A model generated the notes under the pieces. It did no database searches, had not been told where the DNA came from, and was given only the letters and a program-made list of their open reading frames with translations. DNA of 64,000 nt from Paenibacillus sabinae T27 (lineage in GTDB: Bacteria > Bacillota > Bacilli > Paenibacillales > Paenibacillaceae): NCBI RefSeq assembly GCF_000612505.1, contig NZ_CP004078.1, positions 1,662,001-1,726,000 on the forward strand. Reading direction: 5' to 3'. The position numbers were made by a program, and so were the translations under genes. Below are positions 26,801-34,835 of the stretch, piece by piece; the first letter of the stretch is position 1, and each line of letters opens with the position of its first letter.

Positions 26801-28113
26801 CTGCACTTGTGGACAAATACCTGAATCTGCATCCGGAGCTGACCAAGCCGGTAGGTACGACTGACGGTACGATTACCCGCACCGACGCGTACAACAACGA
26901 ATCGGCTCTCGGCAACCTGATTGCCGACGCTATGCTGAGCGCCGATTTCGGCGACGGCAAGCAAGCCGACTTCGCCTTCATGAATCCGGGCGGCATCCGG
27001 GCGGATCTTCCGAAAGGAAATGTCTCGTTCGGCGACCTGGCCAAAATCCAGCCGTTCGGCAACACGCTCGTGAAGCTGACGCTCACCGGCGCGCAAATCA
27101 AGACTCTGCTGCAGCAGCAATGGGGTGTGAAAGCCGACGGAACGGCAGACACCAAAACGCTGCAAATTGCCGGACTGAAATACACAGCCAATATGTATCT
27201 GCCGGTAGCCGACCGGATCGCCAGCCTCACCAAGACGGACGGCACGCCGATTAAACCCGATCAAACGTATACGGCCGTTGTGAATAACTTTATGGCGGCG
27301 GGCGGAGACAACTACAAGGTTCTGACCCAAGCCAGTGCTTCCGTTCCTGGTCCAATCGACCTCGACGTGTTCTATGATTACGTCGTGAAGACCTTCAAGG
27401 GCGGCATGATCACAGCTAAAATTGAAGGACGCATCACCAACAAACTGAACCCGTCGGATTCTTCTAACCCTGGATCGACGCCAAGCCCGTCCGCATCGCC
27501 AAGTCCGACGCCTTCCGCTACGCCGGCTCCAAATGCAACACCGGCACCAACCGCCTCGGCACCGGTATTCAAGGATGTGGAGAAAGTGGCATGGGCGAAG
27601 GAAGCCATTGCTTCTCTGGCCGCCAAAGGCATCATCAATGGCGTGGACGGCAGCAATTTTGCACCGGCCAAACCTGTGACCCGCGCAGAATTCGTCACCA
27701 TGCTGGTGCGCGCTCTGAATCTGAACGCTTCTGGCGCGATCGGCAAATTCAATGATGTCAAGCAGGGCGTCTGGTATTCGGGTTCCATCGCAGCAGCCGT
27801 TCAGGCTGGAATCGTGAAAGGCTCCGGAAGCGGCAAATTCGAACCGGGACGTGAAATCACCCGTGAAGAAATGGCGATTATGATCGTGAATGCCCTGAAA
27901 GGACAACTGCAGCCGATTGATAAGAATGCGACGCTGCAGAAGTTTGCCGATAAGTCCAAAATCGCGCCTTACGCGCAGGAAGCTGTCGCGCAGCTGACCC
28001 GGCTTGGAATTGTGAACGGTGTGGATGCCGAGAAATTCGCACCGAAGGATATCGCCAGCCGCGCTCAGGCGGCGGTTATCATCTACCGTATGCTGGAGAA
28101 GAAAGCATCCTAA
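23824..28113 (+). CDS. SLH-anchored dual nucleotide phosphoesterase (YfkN/CpdB plus 5'-nucleotidase type)
   Basis: 1429 residues, secreted. A signal peptide (1 to about 40, AEAAAS cleavage region) precedes two calcineurin-like phosphoesterase units. Unit 1 (about 48-640) has LMSTTDVHTN, LLDNGDLIQGTP and TYGNHEFNYG, like 2',3'-cyclic-nucleotide phosphodiesterase. Unit 2 (about 698-1205) has GINDFHGQLD, LFHNGDSVGAS, TLGNHEFDQG and the 5'-nucleotidase C-terminal marker MNPGGIRADL. A Pro/Ser linker (about 1212-1246) leads to three SLH domains (1248-1429) with the TRAEF, TREEM and SRAQA motifs that bind cell-wall polymer. B. subtilis YfkN has the same two enzymatic halves but, as I recall, a sortase signal. 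It would release phosphate and nucleosides from extracellular nucleotides. ATG 23824 follows AGGAGG by 11 bases. Confidence 0.92.
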   Translation: MGKKRWNRPLASMLATAVLSAQVLGGIFTGSLWGADKAEAAASGGSLLPKIDLRLMSTTDVHTNVYGWDYFKNAASSSVGLARTATLIKAARAEQPNNLLLDNGDLIQGTPLGTYEAKIQPVTDVVYDSKPHPMIAALNALGYDAATYGNHEFNYGLDFLDRVVNGSSTDAADTKAKFPYINANIYKPDGVTNYFKPYEIITKTVKDTNGQDQTIKVGLLGLVTPQILEWDKANLEGKVVTKGIVETAEKFVPEVRAAGADVVVVMAHTGFDAAATGPNAENAISELSQVPGIDAITFSHTHKVFPTNGNNTSLDASFKDPATKQPYSYIDNVNGHIHDVPAVQAGYGGGYLGLIDLSITQVDGKWTVDKTASKASTRSAKDAPEDPAILATVGGDHEATIAYTGTPLGTTTAPMNSYFALVQDDPTVQIVTYAQKQYVEKEIATDPTLAPYKGLPILSIGAPFKAGRNGPGEYTSIDAGPLTIRSASDLYLYDNTLKAIKVKGSVVKEWLEMSAGAFNRIKPAISTPQPLLNPGFAVFNFDVIDGIKYKIDVTKNAKYKPDGTINDPTSSRVVEVTYNDQPLDPDQDFIVVTNNYRASGGGNFPGVKTAQMIMDTQTENRQVLMDYIKDAGTIDPTADNNWSLAPIKGNVNVTFTSSPDAKNVLPGNIKDTGASDAKGFEVYSLNLKETVPAPTQDVEVHLIGINDFHGQLDTTSVVGGKNVGTAAILATYLNQTRAKYENSLLFHNGDSVGASAPVSSLERDEPTLEWMNLMKFDVGTLGNHEFDQGVDALKSQIFGGADPKNNKIVHAGADFDYVNANVIDSTYNTPIINPYVIKEIGGVKIGFIGVVTKATPSKVSPAGTAGVRFLSAEEEVQAIGKYAAELQSKGVQTIVVLAHDPASTKGDVTTGEAADLANALPANSPVDVIVAGDNHALANGLVNGKLIVQAYSYGTAFEDIKLVIDHTTGDVKTKSAVVNTTFQDGVTPDPATAALVDKYLNLHPELTKPVGTTDGTITRTDAYNNESALGNLIADAMLSADFGDGKQADFAFMNPGGIRADLPKGNVSFGDLAKIQPFGNTLVKLTLTGAQIKTLLQQQWGVKADGTADTKTLQIAGLKYTANMYLPVADRIASLTKTDGTPIKPDQTYTAVVNNFMAAGGDNYKVLTQASASVPGPIDLDVFYDYVVKTFKGGMITAKIEGRITNKLNPSDSSNPGSTPSPSASPSPTPSATPAPNATPAPTASAPVFKDVEKVAWAKEAIASLAAKGIINGVDGSNFAPAKPVTRAEFVTMLVRALNLNASGAIGKFNDVKQGVWYSGSIAAAVQAGIVKGSGSGKFEPGREITREEMAIMIVNALKGQLQPIDKNATLQKFADKSKIAPYAQEAVAQLTRLGIVNGVDAEKFAPKDIASRAQAAVIIYRMLEKKAS

Positions 28114-28130
28114 AATCCGGCAGCTCCCCC

Positions 28131-28178
28131 AAGGTGTTTCGCAGGCCATCTCCGGATGGCTGCGGAGCACCTTTTTTT
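28131..28178 (+). terminator. Terminator after the phosphoesterase
   Basis: AAGGTG ... CACCTT outer stem with inner CGCAG-CCATC / GATGG-CTGCG, then seven T. Confidence 0.85.
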
Positions 28179-28259
28179 AGTAGGCTGTATCGGCGGCAGG
28201 CGCGGGAGTGTCCTCTCCCATTTGTTGAATGAACAGGGGTGGAGTGCGCAATAAGCTGG

Positions 28260-28288
28260 TTGGCAGAAAACAACTGTGATACTATAAA
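28260..28288 (+). promoter_or_regulatory. SigA-type promoter of the metallo-beta-lactamase-fold gene
   Basis: TTGGCA, 17 bases, TATAAA, ending 32 bases before ATG 28321. Confidence 0.6.
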
Positions 28289-28320
28289 TCAGTAATTTCA
28301 GCAGAAAAGAGAGGCGGCAT

Positions 28321-29298
28321 ATGACAAATCAAACGGAAACTTTTTCAGGCTCCAAGCATTTTCGGCTTAATCACGTCGCTAACGGGGTATTTGCAGCAAT
28401 ATCGGTCCCCGGTACCGGCTCTTTAGGAAACGCGGCAATTATTGACCTTGGCGATTCCACGCTTGTGGTGGATACCTTCTTAACCATAGAAGCCGCGGAG
28501 GATTTGCAGGCAGCCGCAATAGAGCTTACGGGTAAGCCGGTTTCTTATGTAATCAACACCCATTGGCACAGTGACCATACGAGCGGAAATCAAGTGTTTG
28601 CCCCCGAGGCGCAAATCATATCTACATCGGTTACCCGCGAAATTATGGCGACGTTTGGAACAGAACGGCTGGCCCGGCAATTGGCAAATCCGGAACCGAT
28701 TGTTAAGGCTATGGATGAACTCGACGAGAAAATACAGCAAGAGACGGATGACAAGCTAAAAAAGGAAATGCAATGGGAAAATGCCAGCGACCGTGAGTAC
28801 ATGAACATACTCCCCAAGCTCGAATATACTCTGCCGACGATAACTTTTGACGGACAAATGACGATCCACGGCAGTGATCGGACCGTACAGCTCATCACCT
28901 ATGGCGGCGGTCACACACAAAGCGATGCCTTCGTGTACCTCCCGGAAGAAAAAATCGCAATCACGGGAGATCTGGTGCTCTCGAAGCATCATCCTGTAAT
29001 GATGTATGCCAATCCTGACGCTTGGCTGGATATTTTGGAACGAGTCGAAGGGCTTGGTGTAGAAACGATCATTCCGGGGCATGGGGAAGTGTGCGGGGTG
29101 AAAGAGCTTCATGAGGTGAGAAGTTATATCAATGATATTGTCGCATTGGTGACGGAAGCCGTTCAGAACAAGAAGAGCATCGATGAGCTTGCAGTGCCGG
29201 AAGCTTATGTGGACTGGTATTTTACTACCTATTTTAAGCCGAATGTAAAAAAAGTGTACGACTCTATCGCCGAATCGGCAGCTTCAACCCCACTTTAA
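28321..29298 (+). CDS. Metallo-beta-lactamase-fold hydrolase
   Basis: 325 residues. The zinc motif HWHSDH sits in NTHWHSDHTSGNQVF (about residue 81); the second histidine region is YGGGHTQSDAFVYLP, the bridging Asp is in KIAITGDLVL and the last His in IPGHGEVCG. There is no signal peptide, so it is cytosolic, arguing against a secreted antibiotic-resistance enzyme. The C-terminus has a helical DWYFTTYFKPNVKKVYDSI segment. A relic of a close paralogue's C-terminus lies at 56521-56595. Substrate unknown. AGAGAGGCGG precedes ATG 28321, a strong bidirectional terminator follows, and the gene is monocistronic. Confidence 0.87.
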   Translation: MTNQTETFSGSKHFRLNHVANGVFAAISVPGTGSLGNAAIIDLGDSTLVVDTFLTIEAAEDLQAAAIELTGKPVSYVINTHWHSDHTSGNQVFAPEAQIISTSVTREIMATFGTERLARQLANPEPIVKAMDELDEKIQQETDDKLKKEMQWENASDREYMNILPKLEYTLPTITFDGQMTIHGSDRTVQLITYGGGHTQSDAFVYLPEEKIAITGDLVLSKHHPVMMYANPDAWLDILERVEGLGVETIIPGHGEVCGVKELHEVRSYINDIVALVTEAVQNKKSIDELAVPEAYVDWYFTTYFKPNVKKVYDSIAESAASTPL

Positions 29299-29314
29299 TA
29301 GAAAAAACGGAATA

Positions 29315-29365
29315 GACAAAACCTCCGGCTCCATGATTGAAATGGAACCGGAGGTTTTGTCTTTC
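29315..29365. terminator. Bidirectional terminator between converging genes
   Basis: GACAAAACCTCCGGCTCCAT / ATGGAACCGGAGGTTTTGTC stem with one mismatch, loop GATTGAA, T tract on the plus side and A tract upstream. It separates the MBL gene from murQ. Confidence 0.88.
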
Positions 29366-29428
29366 TACTATTATAAATAGGAAGGAGTTCGATCGGTTAA
29401 ATCCGATACATTCGGACTTTATTACGGT

Positions 29429-30331
29429 TTAGCCGCGGTCGCCCGCGCTGTGCACGAAGCCGCCCGAGGCGGATAACCGGCTGCGTGCTTCGGCGGCGCT
29501 GACACCCGCCAGAAGCATGACGATGGCGGTTTTAACCTGGCCTTCCGATTCGCGGTAGGCTTCTTCGATTTCGGCGGCGGACGCTTCCGTGGCCAGGGCG
29601 ATAATCCGTTTGGCCCGGTGGACCAGCTTCTTGTTGGACGGATTCAAATCGACCATCAGATTGCGGTATACCTTTCCAATCCGGATCATGGCGGTGGTAG
29701 TCAGCATGTTAAGGATCAGCTTCTGCGCCGTCCCGGATTTCATCCGGGTAGAGCCCATTACAACCTCAGGGCCGACAACGGCCTCGATGACCGGAAATCC
29801 CGTTTGGGCCATCGGCGTCCCATGGTTGTTGCAAATGCCGAACACGGCCGCGCCCAGCTCGCCGCCCCGCTTCATCGCGCCGAGCACATAAGGCGTGCGG
29901 CCGCTGGCGGCAATGCCGATAACGACGTCCCCGGCGGTGACGCCGGCGGCTTCAAGATCGGCGGCGCCCAATTCCTCGCTGTCCTCCGCGCCTTCGACGG
30001 GGTCTTTAACGGCCTTGAAGCCGCCGGCAATCAGCCCTTGAACCATCGACGGGTCCGTTCCGTAGGTGGGCGGACATTCGGAGGCGTCGAGGATGCCGAT
30101 ACGCCCGCTCGTTCCCGCGCCGACGTAGAACAAGCGTCCGCCGGAGCGGAAGGCTTCGACAATCCGGTCTGCCGCAGCGGCAATTTGCGGGATCAGCCCG
30201 GTGATCACTCCGGGGACGAGCCGGTCTTCTTCATTAATCAATGCCATAATTTCAGCTGAATTCAACTGATCGATGGCGTTTGTCTTGTCGTTGGGCTGCT
30301 CTGTAATCAAGCCATCAAGAATGGAATCCAT
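29429..30331 (-). CDS. murQ: N-acetylmuramic acid 6-phosphate etherase
   Basis: 300 residues, the family length. MurQ cleaves the lactyl ether of MurNAc-6-phosphate, giving GlcNAc-6-phosphate and D-lactate. Signatures: LITEQPNDKTNAIDQLNS at the N-terminus, the SIS core VGAGTSGRIGILDASECPPTYG split around the catalytic Glu of SECPPT, then STRMKSGTAQKLILNM. The ATG at 30331 follows AGGAGGAAATAACCC. It is the second gene of a minus-strand pair with the sugar kinase, divergent from an RpiR regulator and an ABC importer. In Bacillus murQ also sits with murR, namZ and nagZ. Confidence 0.96.
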   Translation of the reverse strand: MDSILDGLITEQPNDKTNAIDQLNSAEIMALINEEDRLVPGVITGLIPQIAAAADRIVEAFRSGGRLFYVGAGTSGRIGILDASECPPTYGTDPSMVQGLIAGGFKAVKDPVEGAEDSEELGAADLEAAGVTAGDVVIGIAASGRTPYVLGAMKRGGELGAAVFGICNNHGTPMAQTGFPVIEAVVGPEVVMGSTRMKSGTAQKLILNMLTTTAMIRIGKVYRNLMVDLNPSNKKLVHRAKRIIALATEASAAEIEEAYRESEGQVKTAIVMLLAGVSAAEARSRLSASGGFVHSAGDRG

Positions 30332-30360
30332 CAGGGTTATTTCCTCCTGTCATTGTTGTC

Positions 30361-31308
30361 TTATGCATCCGGACCGCCGAACCATTTGCGGGCGAGAAGA
30401 GCCGCGCCGACCGAGGGCGGCGGCGCAAGGGTTCCGTCCACGAATTCCAGCGACGGATACCGGTCCAGCAGCTTGCCGCGGAGCGTCCGCGCAAACAAGG
30501 GTGAATGCGCGAAGATAGAGCCGGTCAGCACGGCCCGGCCTCGAAGCTCCGCTGGAAGCCGCTCCAGCAGCGCGGCGGCCGTATCCGCCAGCGCCGCGGC
30601 TTCCTCCGTAACGATCCGAATGGCACATTCGTCCCCGCCGGAAGCGGCCTTTAGGCATACCTTGGCGAAGGCGGCGATATCCGCTTTTCCCCGCTCCGGC
30701 TTATAAATGTAGCTTTTCAGCTCCGTAATGCGGGAAAAGCCGTATTCTTCAAGGATGATGCCGGTAATTTCGGTCGGCGGCTGTACGCCGTCGTAGCTGC
30801 GCATGACGGCTTTGAGCGTGCGTAGGCCGATGCTGTAGCCGCTGCCTTCATCGCCCAAATAATGTCCCCAGCCGCCCGTGCGCCAGTGTGAGCCGTCCGG
30901 GGCGAAGGCGTAGCAGATGGAGCCGGTGCCGGAAATAATTTGGACGCCGAATTCCTGTCCCAGCGCGGCCATGAGCGAAATTTGCGCTTCGGAAGCGACT
31001 GCGACCGGAAGCTCGCCGGGCCATTCGGCCAAAGTGCTCCTGACAGCCATACTTATAAGGGAACGCTCCTCTGATGTATCAATACCTGACATTCCAAGGC
31101 AGATACCTCCCGGCTGAATATCCTTTTCCGGCAGAGAAGACAGCAGTCCGCGAACGACCCTATCCAATTCCGCGGTTGCTTCATTGAAGGTTCCGGCATG
31201 CGGATTGGAAGGACCGCCGGTAAAGCGGGCAAGGACGGAACCTTGAGAATCGACCGCGGCTGCATCGGTTTTGGTTCCTCCTCCATCAAGACCGAGGTAT
31301 ATCTTCAT
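30361..31308 (-). CDS. BadF/BcrA-type sugar kinase, probable MurNAc/GlcNAc kinase (MurK-like)
   Basis: 315 residues of the ASKHA kinase fold: phosphate-1 motif YLGLDGGGTKTDAAAVD at the N-terminus, adenosine/phosphate-2 GVQIISGTGSICYAFAP, GDEGSGYSIGLRTLKAV, and a late AVLTGSIFAHSP. This family includes eukaryotic GlcNAc kinase and clostridial MurK, which phosphorylates MurNAc and GlcNAc at O6. Next to murQ (29 bases upstream of it) the likely product is MurNAc-6-phosphate; that fits the absence of a PTS permease here. An ATPase role as in benzoyl-CoA reductase activation is unlikely in this context. Start ATG 31308. Confidence 0.85.
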   Translation of the reverse strand: MKIYLGLDGGGTKTDAAAVDSQGSVLARFTGGPSNPHAGTFNEATAELDRVVRGLLSSLPEKDIQPGGICLGMSGIDTSEERSLISMAVRSTLAEWPGELPVAVASEAQISLMAALGQEFGVQIISGTGSICYAFAPDGSHWRTGGWGHYLGDEGSGYSIGLRTLKAVMRSYDGVQPPTEITGIILEEYGFSRITELKSYIYKPERGKADIAAFAKVCLKAASGGDECAIRIVTEEAAALADTAAALLERLPAELRGRAVLTGSIFAHSPLFARTLRGKLLDRYPSLEFVDGTLAPPPSVGAALLARKWFGGPDA

Positions 31309-31361
31309 TGCCAGATCACCACTTTGATTTTTTCATAATTATAGGTGAACTTGCACCGGAT

Positions 31362-31409
31362 GTAAAATAAAATTTCACAAATAAAAAATATATTGAAATT
31401 TTGTTTTAC
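31362..31409. promoter_or_regulatory. Large inverted repeat, probable RpiR/MurR operator
   Basis: GTAAAATAAAATTTCA (31362-31377) pairs with TGAAATTTTGTTTTAC (31394-31409), 15 of 16 bases, centre spacing 32 bp (about three turns). It lies between the divergent kinase and regulator genes. Confidence 0.7.
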
Positions 31410-31542
31410 TGCACATATAATAATCTCAATCCAGAAACGCGGAGAAATATTAACTCGATTCGTCATTTAATATGACAAGAACTGCGATGGGATCATCGGA
31501 AATGAAAAGCCATTCCATTTGAAAGGGAGGTGTTTAGGGTTG

Positions 31543-32385
31543 ATGAACGGGGGGCTTATTCGCTTACGGGAAATGCTGGAGACGCTCAATCCTTCAGAGA
31601 GCAAGATCGCTTCTTACATTCTTCAGCATCCCGATGAAATCATTCATCTATCGGTTGCGGATCTGGCGCAGAAGAGCGGCTCCAGTCAGGCGGCCATCGT
31701 CCGGCTGTGCAAAAGCATCGGCTTCAAAGGCTACCAGGAGCTCAAGATCAAAGTCGCCGGCGATCTTCATACGCGGGACCCTGTCGCCGCAGGGTATCAG
31801 GAGATTCGCCCCAATGACACGGTGCCCGCTATTATGCAGAACGTATCGAACAACAATATTCAGTCGATACGGGATACGCTCACGATTTTGGACCCGAACA
31901 TGGTGGAGCTTGCGGTTAAGGCGCTGGACCAGGCGAGGCGGATTTACTTTTTTGGCGTGGGAGCGTCGAACCTGATTGCCATGGACGCCCAGCAGAAATT
32001 TTTGCGGATTAACAAGACAAGCTTTTCATTTGCCGATCCCCACGTCCAATTGACAAGTGCGATAACGGCAGATTCCGGCGACACGGCGGTATGCATTTCG
32101 TACTCGGGAGAGACGAAGGAGGTCATCCGGGCGGCGTCGCTGTTCAAGGAACAGGGAGGGACGGTCATCAGCATTACGAAATATGGCAATTCCACGCTGA
32201 GTCGCCAATCCGATATCCCATTGTGCACCTCTTCCACGGAAAATGAAATCCGCAGCGGCGCGATGGCTTCCCGAATTACGCAGCTTAACCTGATCGATAT
32301 TCTGTATCTGGCGGTCGCCAGCCGGAATTACGAGCAGTCGGTTACTTATTTGGAAAAGAGCCGTCAGACCATCAAGCAGCTTTAG
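31543..32385 (+). CDS. RpiR/MurR-type transcriptional regulator
   Basis: 280 residues: N-terminal HTH_6 (about 1-75) with LSVADLAQKSGSSQAAIVRL and CKSIGFKGYQELK, then a SIS domain (about 110-245) with YFFGVGASNLIAMDAQQKF and CISYSGETKEVIRAA that would sense a sugar phosphate, plausibly MurNAc-6-phosphate. The start chosen is ATG 31543, about ten bases after GGGAGGTG; TTG 31540 is equally possible, while TTG 31519 lies before the ribosome binding site. It sits between murQ/kinase and the ABC importer operon and probably controls both through the inverted repeat at 31362-31409. Confidence 0.9.
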   Translation: MNGGLIRLREMLETLNPSESKIASYILQHPDEIIHLSVADLAQKSGSSQAAIVRLCKSIGFKGYQELKIKVAGDLHTRDPVAAGYQEIRPNDTVPAIMQNVSNNNIQSIRDTLTILDPNMVELAVKALDQARRIYFFGVGASNLIAMDAQQKFLRINKTSFSFADPHVQLTSAITADSGDTAVCISYSGETKEVIRAASLFKEQGGTVISITKYGNSTLSRQSDIPLCTSSTENEIRSGAMASRITQLNLIDILYLAVASRNYEQSVTYLEKSRQTIKQL

Positions 32386-32441
32386 CCGCAATCAAGAGAG
32401 ATGTCCAAATGGCTGGTCCATAACAAATGTTTCTATTATAT

Positions 32442-32468
32442 AGGTTGATAAAAACAGGTTGATAAAAA
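32442..32468 (+). repeat. Two tandem 14-base copies of AGGTTGATAAAAA
   Basis: Copies start at 32442 and 32456; the second is directly before the ribosome binding site of the solute-binding protein gene. Confidence 0.75.
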
Positions 32469-32482
32469 GGAGATGGAGATTG

Positions 32483-33838
32483 ATGAAAAAGAGTCTCATG
32501 CTGTGTATGATTGTGGTCCTTGTTCTCATGACGGCCTGTGGAAATTCGGACAAAGGAGCCAGTTCCGCCAAGTCTCCGGATGCCAAGGATACGATTACGG
32601 TCTGGACATATCCGGTCCATGGCACCTATGAAGACGAACTGAAAGGTCTGGTGTCGGCCTTTGAAACTGAGCATCCGAACATTACGGTCAAGACCGAAAT
32701 ACTGTCCTGGGCCGAAGGCCCGCAGAAATTCGACGTGGCGCTGAACGCGGGCAGCCCTCCGGATCTGTACTTCCACGCAGTGGACGGTTCGTATGTGAAT
32801 ACTGGCCTGGCGCTTGATCTTGATCCGTACATGACTGACGATATCAAGAACGATTATTTGCCGGGAACGCTTGAGCTTGCCCAAATCGGCGGCAAACAGT
32901 ACGGGCTTCCGCTGTATCAGTTCCAGTGGGCCTGGGGCGGCAACAAGCGTATTCTTGAAGAAGCGGGTATAGACTGGAAGAGCATTCAGCAGAACGGATG
33001 GACCTGGTCGGAGTTTACCGAAGCGGCGGCCAAGCTAACCAAGAAGCTGCCTGACGGCTCCACGCAGTACGGCCTGGTGACGGACGGCACTTCCCTGGAC
33101 TTCATTGAAATGCTGACCCGAAACAACGGCATGCCGGACGTTCTGAATGAGAAGGGCGAGTTCCAGTGGGGCGACGACCGGATCAAACAGACGCTGGGCT
33201 TCATCAAAAGTCTGCTGGACAAAGGATATATGCCAAAAGAAACCGCGGCGATTGCCCCGAAGAAGCGCTCGGATATGTTCTATGCCGGACAGGCCGCCAT
33301 TATTTCCAAAGCCATTCCTTACTATGACGTGATGATCCAGAACCGCAACAAAGATATTGATGCAGGCAAGGTTACCGGCGAAAAAATCGATTTCGTCCTG
33401 CTGCCGGTACCGCACAGTGACAACGCTCCTGCCAAAACGACGATGGGCGCCGAAGGCTATGTCGCCTTCAAGCAGAAGAACGACCAAGGCGAACAGCACG
33501 CCAAGAATACATTCATGTTGATGGAATATCTCAGCAACGCGAAGGCCGGCAATGCCTCCAACGAATTGGTGCTTCCTTTCGTCCGCAAATCCCAGGCGGA
33601 TATGTATGCGGGCAAGGAGCTGGGCACGCCTGAAACCATTGCGGCTTCCAAGAAAATGGCTGAGAACATCCAGATCCCCGTTACCCTGAGCCTCGATACC
33701 GCCGCAGCAGCCAAAATGAAGCAGTTCAAGGAGCAGGTCGTTACGCCGAATATTCAGGCGCTGTACTCGGGAGAAGAGACTCCGGAAGCGATCGCGGAGG
33801 ATTTCAAGAGCAAAGCGGGCCAAATGCTGGGGCAGTAA
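32483..33838 (+). CDS. Sugar ABC transporter solute-binding lipoprotein (muropeptide-sugar locus)
   Basis: 451 residues of the family 1 extracellular binding proteins. The lipobox LVLMTACGN places it on the outer face of the membrane after lipid attachment at Cys22. The mature domain starts DTITVWTYPVHGTYEDELKG and carries the typical QKFDVALNAGSPPDLYF and IDWKSIQQNGWTWSEF segments. ATG 32483 follows AAGGAGATGGAGATTG; the upstream in-frame start has no ribosome binding site. First gene of the importer operon in the MurNAc salvage locus, so MurNAc, MurNAc-GlcNAc or a muropeptide is the likely ligand (inference). A hairpin after the stop probably raises its message level over the permeases. Confidence 0.9.
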   Translation: MKKSLMLCMIVVLVLMTACGNSDKGASSAKSPDAKDTITVWTYPVHGTYEDELKGLVSAFETEHPNITVKTEILSWAEGPQKFDVALNAGSPPDLYFHAVDGSYVNTGLALDLDPYMTDDIKNDYLPGTLELAQIGGKQYGLPLYQFQWAWGGNKRILEEAGIDWKSIQQNGWTWSEFTEAAAKLTKKLPDGSTQYGLVTDGTSLDFIEMLTRNNGMPDVLNEKGEFQWGDDRIKQTLGFIKSLLDKGYMPKETAAIAPKKRSDMFYAGQAAIISKAIPYYDVMIQNRNKDIDAGKVTGEKIDFVLLPVPHSDNAPAKTTMGAEGYVAFKQKNDQGEQHAKNTFMLMEYLSNAKAGNASNELVLPFVRKSQADMYAGKELGTPETIAASKKMAENIQIPVTLSLDTAAAAKMKQFKEQVVTPNIQALYSGEETPEAIAEDFKSKAGQMLGQ

Positions 33839-33847
33839 ATTCAGGTC

Positions 33848-33871
33848 AAAGGGGACGGCATCGTCCCCTTT
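33848..33871 (+). terminator. Intra-operon hairpin after the solute-binding protein gene
   Basis: AAAGGGGACG-GCAT-CGTCCCCTTT, perfect arms, short T-rich tail. Likely a partial terminator or RNA-stabilising stem between the binding protein and permeases. Confidence 0.75.
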
Positions 33872-33902
33872 GCTTTCAGCTTAAGCGTTAGGAGGACACT
33901 TC

Positions 33903-34814
33903 ATGCAGACGACAATCGCTCCCAAACGGCGAAGCGCCGCCGGGAGGTTCTGGCGGGAATACGGATGGGCTTATCTGTTCATCCTTGCGCCGGTGCTGCT
34001 CTTTCTCATTTTTACGCTATATCCGGTCATTTCGGCTCTGGTCATGAGCTTTCAGCAGTACAATATTATGCAATCTACGTGGGTTGGCTTCGATAATTAC
34101 GAGCGTTTGTTCAAGGATGATACGTTCTGGAAGTCGATATGGAACACGGTGGTGTTTACGGTCTGCACGGTACCGGTCAACATCGTCATCACGTTCGTGC
34201 TCGCTCATTTCATCTATCAGATGAAGACGAAATGGCAGACGTTCTTCAAGGCCACTATGTATCTGCCGGCTGTCGCCTCAGGCGTGACCATTTCCATTGT
34301 GTGGCTCGCCATTTTCGATCCTACGGATGTGGGGCTGCTGAACCGGTTCCTCGGTTTGTTCGGTCTGGACCCGGTCATTTGGCTCGGTCAATCGAAGACC
34401 GCGCTGTTCTCGCTGATTTTGATGAACTGGGTCGGTTCTCACGGCGCGGGCATTATTCTCTACCTGGCCTCGATGGGCGGTATTCCAAAATCGCTGTATG
34501 AAGCGGCGGATATCGATCATGCCAGCGGGTGGACCCAGTTCAGGGCGATTACCTGGCCGCTTCTCAAGCCGACGACCTTGTATCTGCTGGTAACGGGAGT
34601 GATCACTTCGTTCCAGGTGTTTATCTCGGTCTATATGATGACGCAGGGCGGGCCTAACTTTGCAACGACGACCATCGCTTATCTGATCTACCAGACGGCG
34701 TTCAAATTCTACGAATTCGGACTGGCTTCGGCGCAATCATTCGTGCTGGCGTTTCTGATTATCCTGGTCTCTGTCATTCAGTTCAAATACTTCTCGAGTG
34801 ACGTCGAGTATTAG
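33903..34814 (+). CDS. Sugar ABC transporter permease, MalF/UgpA type
   Basis: 303 residues with six membrane spans. The EAA loop for contact with the ATPase is SLYEAADIDHASGWTQFRAI (about residues 196-215). Other typical runs: WAYLFILAPVLLFLIFTLYP at the N-terminus, STWVGFDNYERLF, and MTQGGPNFATTTIAYLIYQ. ATG 33903 follows TTAGGAGG. With the next gene it forms the heterodimeric channel for the sugar bound by the upstream lipoprotein. Confidence 0.93.
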   Translation: MQTTIAPKRRSAAGRFWREYGWAYLFILAPVLLFLIFTLYPVISALVMSFQQYNIMQSTWVGFDNYERLFKDDTFWKSIWNTVVFTVCTVPVNIVITFVLAHFIYQMKTKWQTFFKATMYLPAVASGVTISIVWLAIFDPTDVGLLNRFLGLFGLDPVIWLGQSKTALFSLILMNWVGSHGAGIILYLASMGGIPKSLYEAADIDHASGWTQFRAITWPLLKPTTLYLLVTGVITSFQVFISVYMMTQGGPNFATTTIAYLIYQTAFKFYEFGLASAQSFVLAFLIILVSVIQFKYFSSDVEY

Positions 34815-34835
34815 GGTGAAAGGAGCGAAAGGGAA

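Noticed and set aside
26401..28170. 589-codon open frame on the minus strand
   Set aside because: Also antisense to the phosphoesterase and its terminator; composition is that of a shadow frame.
28321..29298. Antibiotic-resistance metallo-beta-lactamase
   Set aside because: The fold motifs are shared by many hydrolases, the protein lacks a signal peptide and the context gives no resistance genes.
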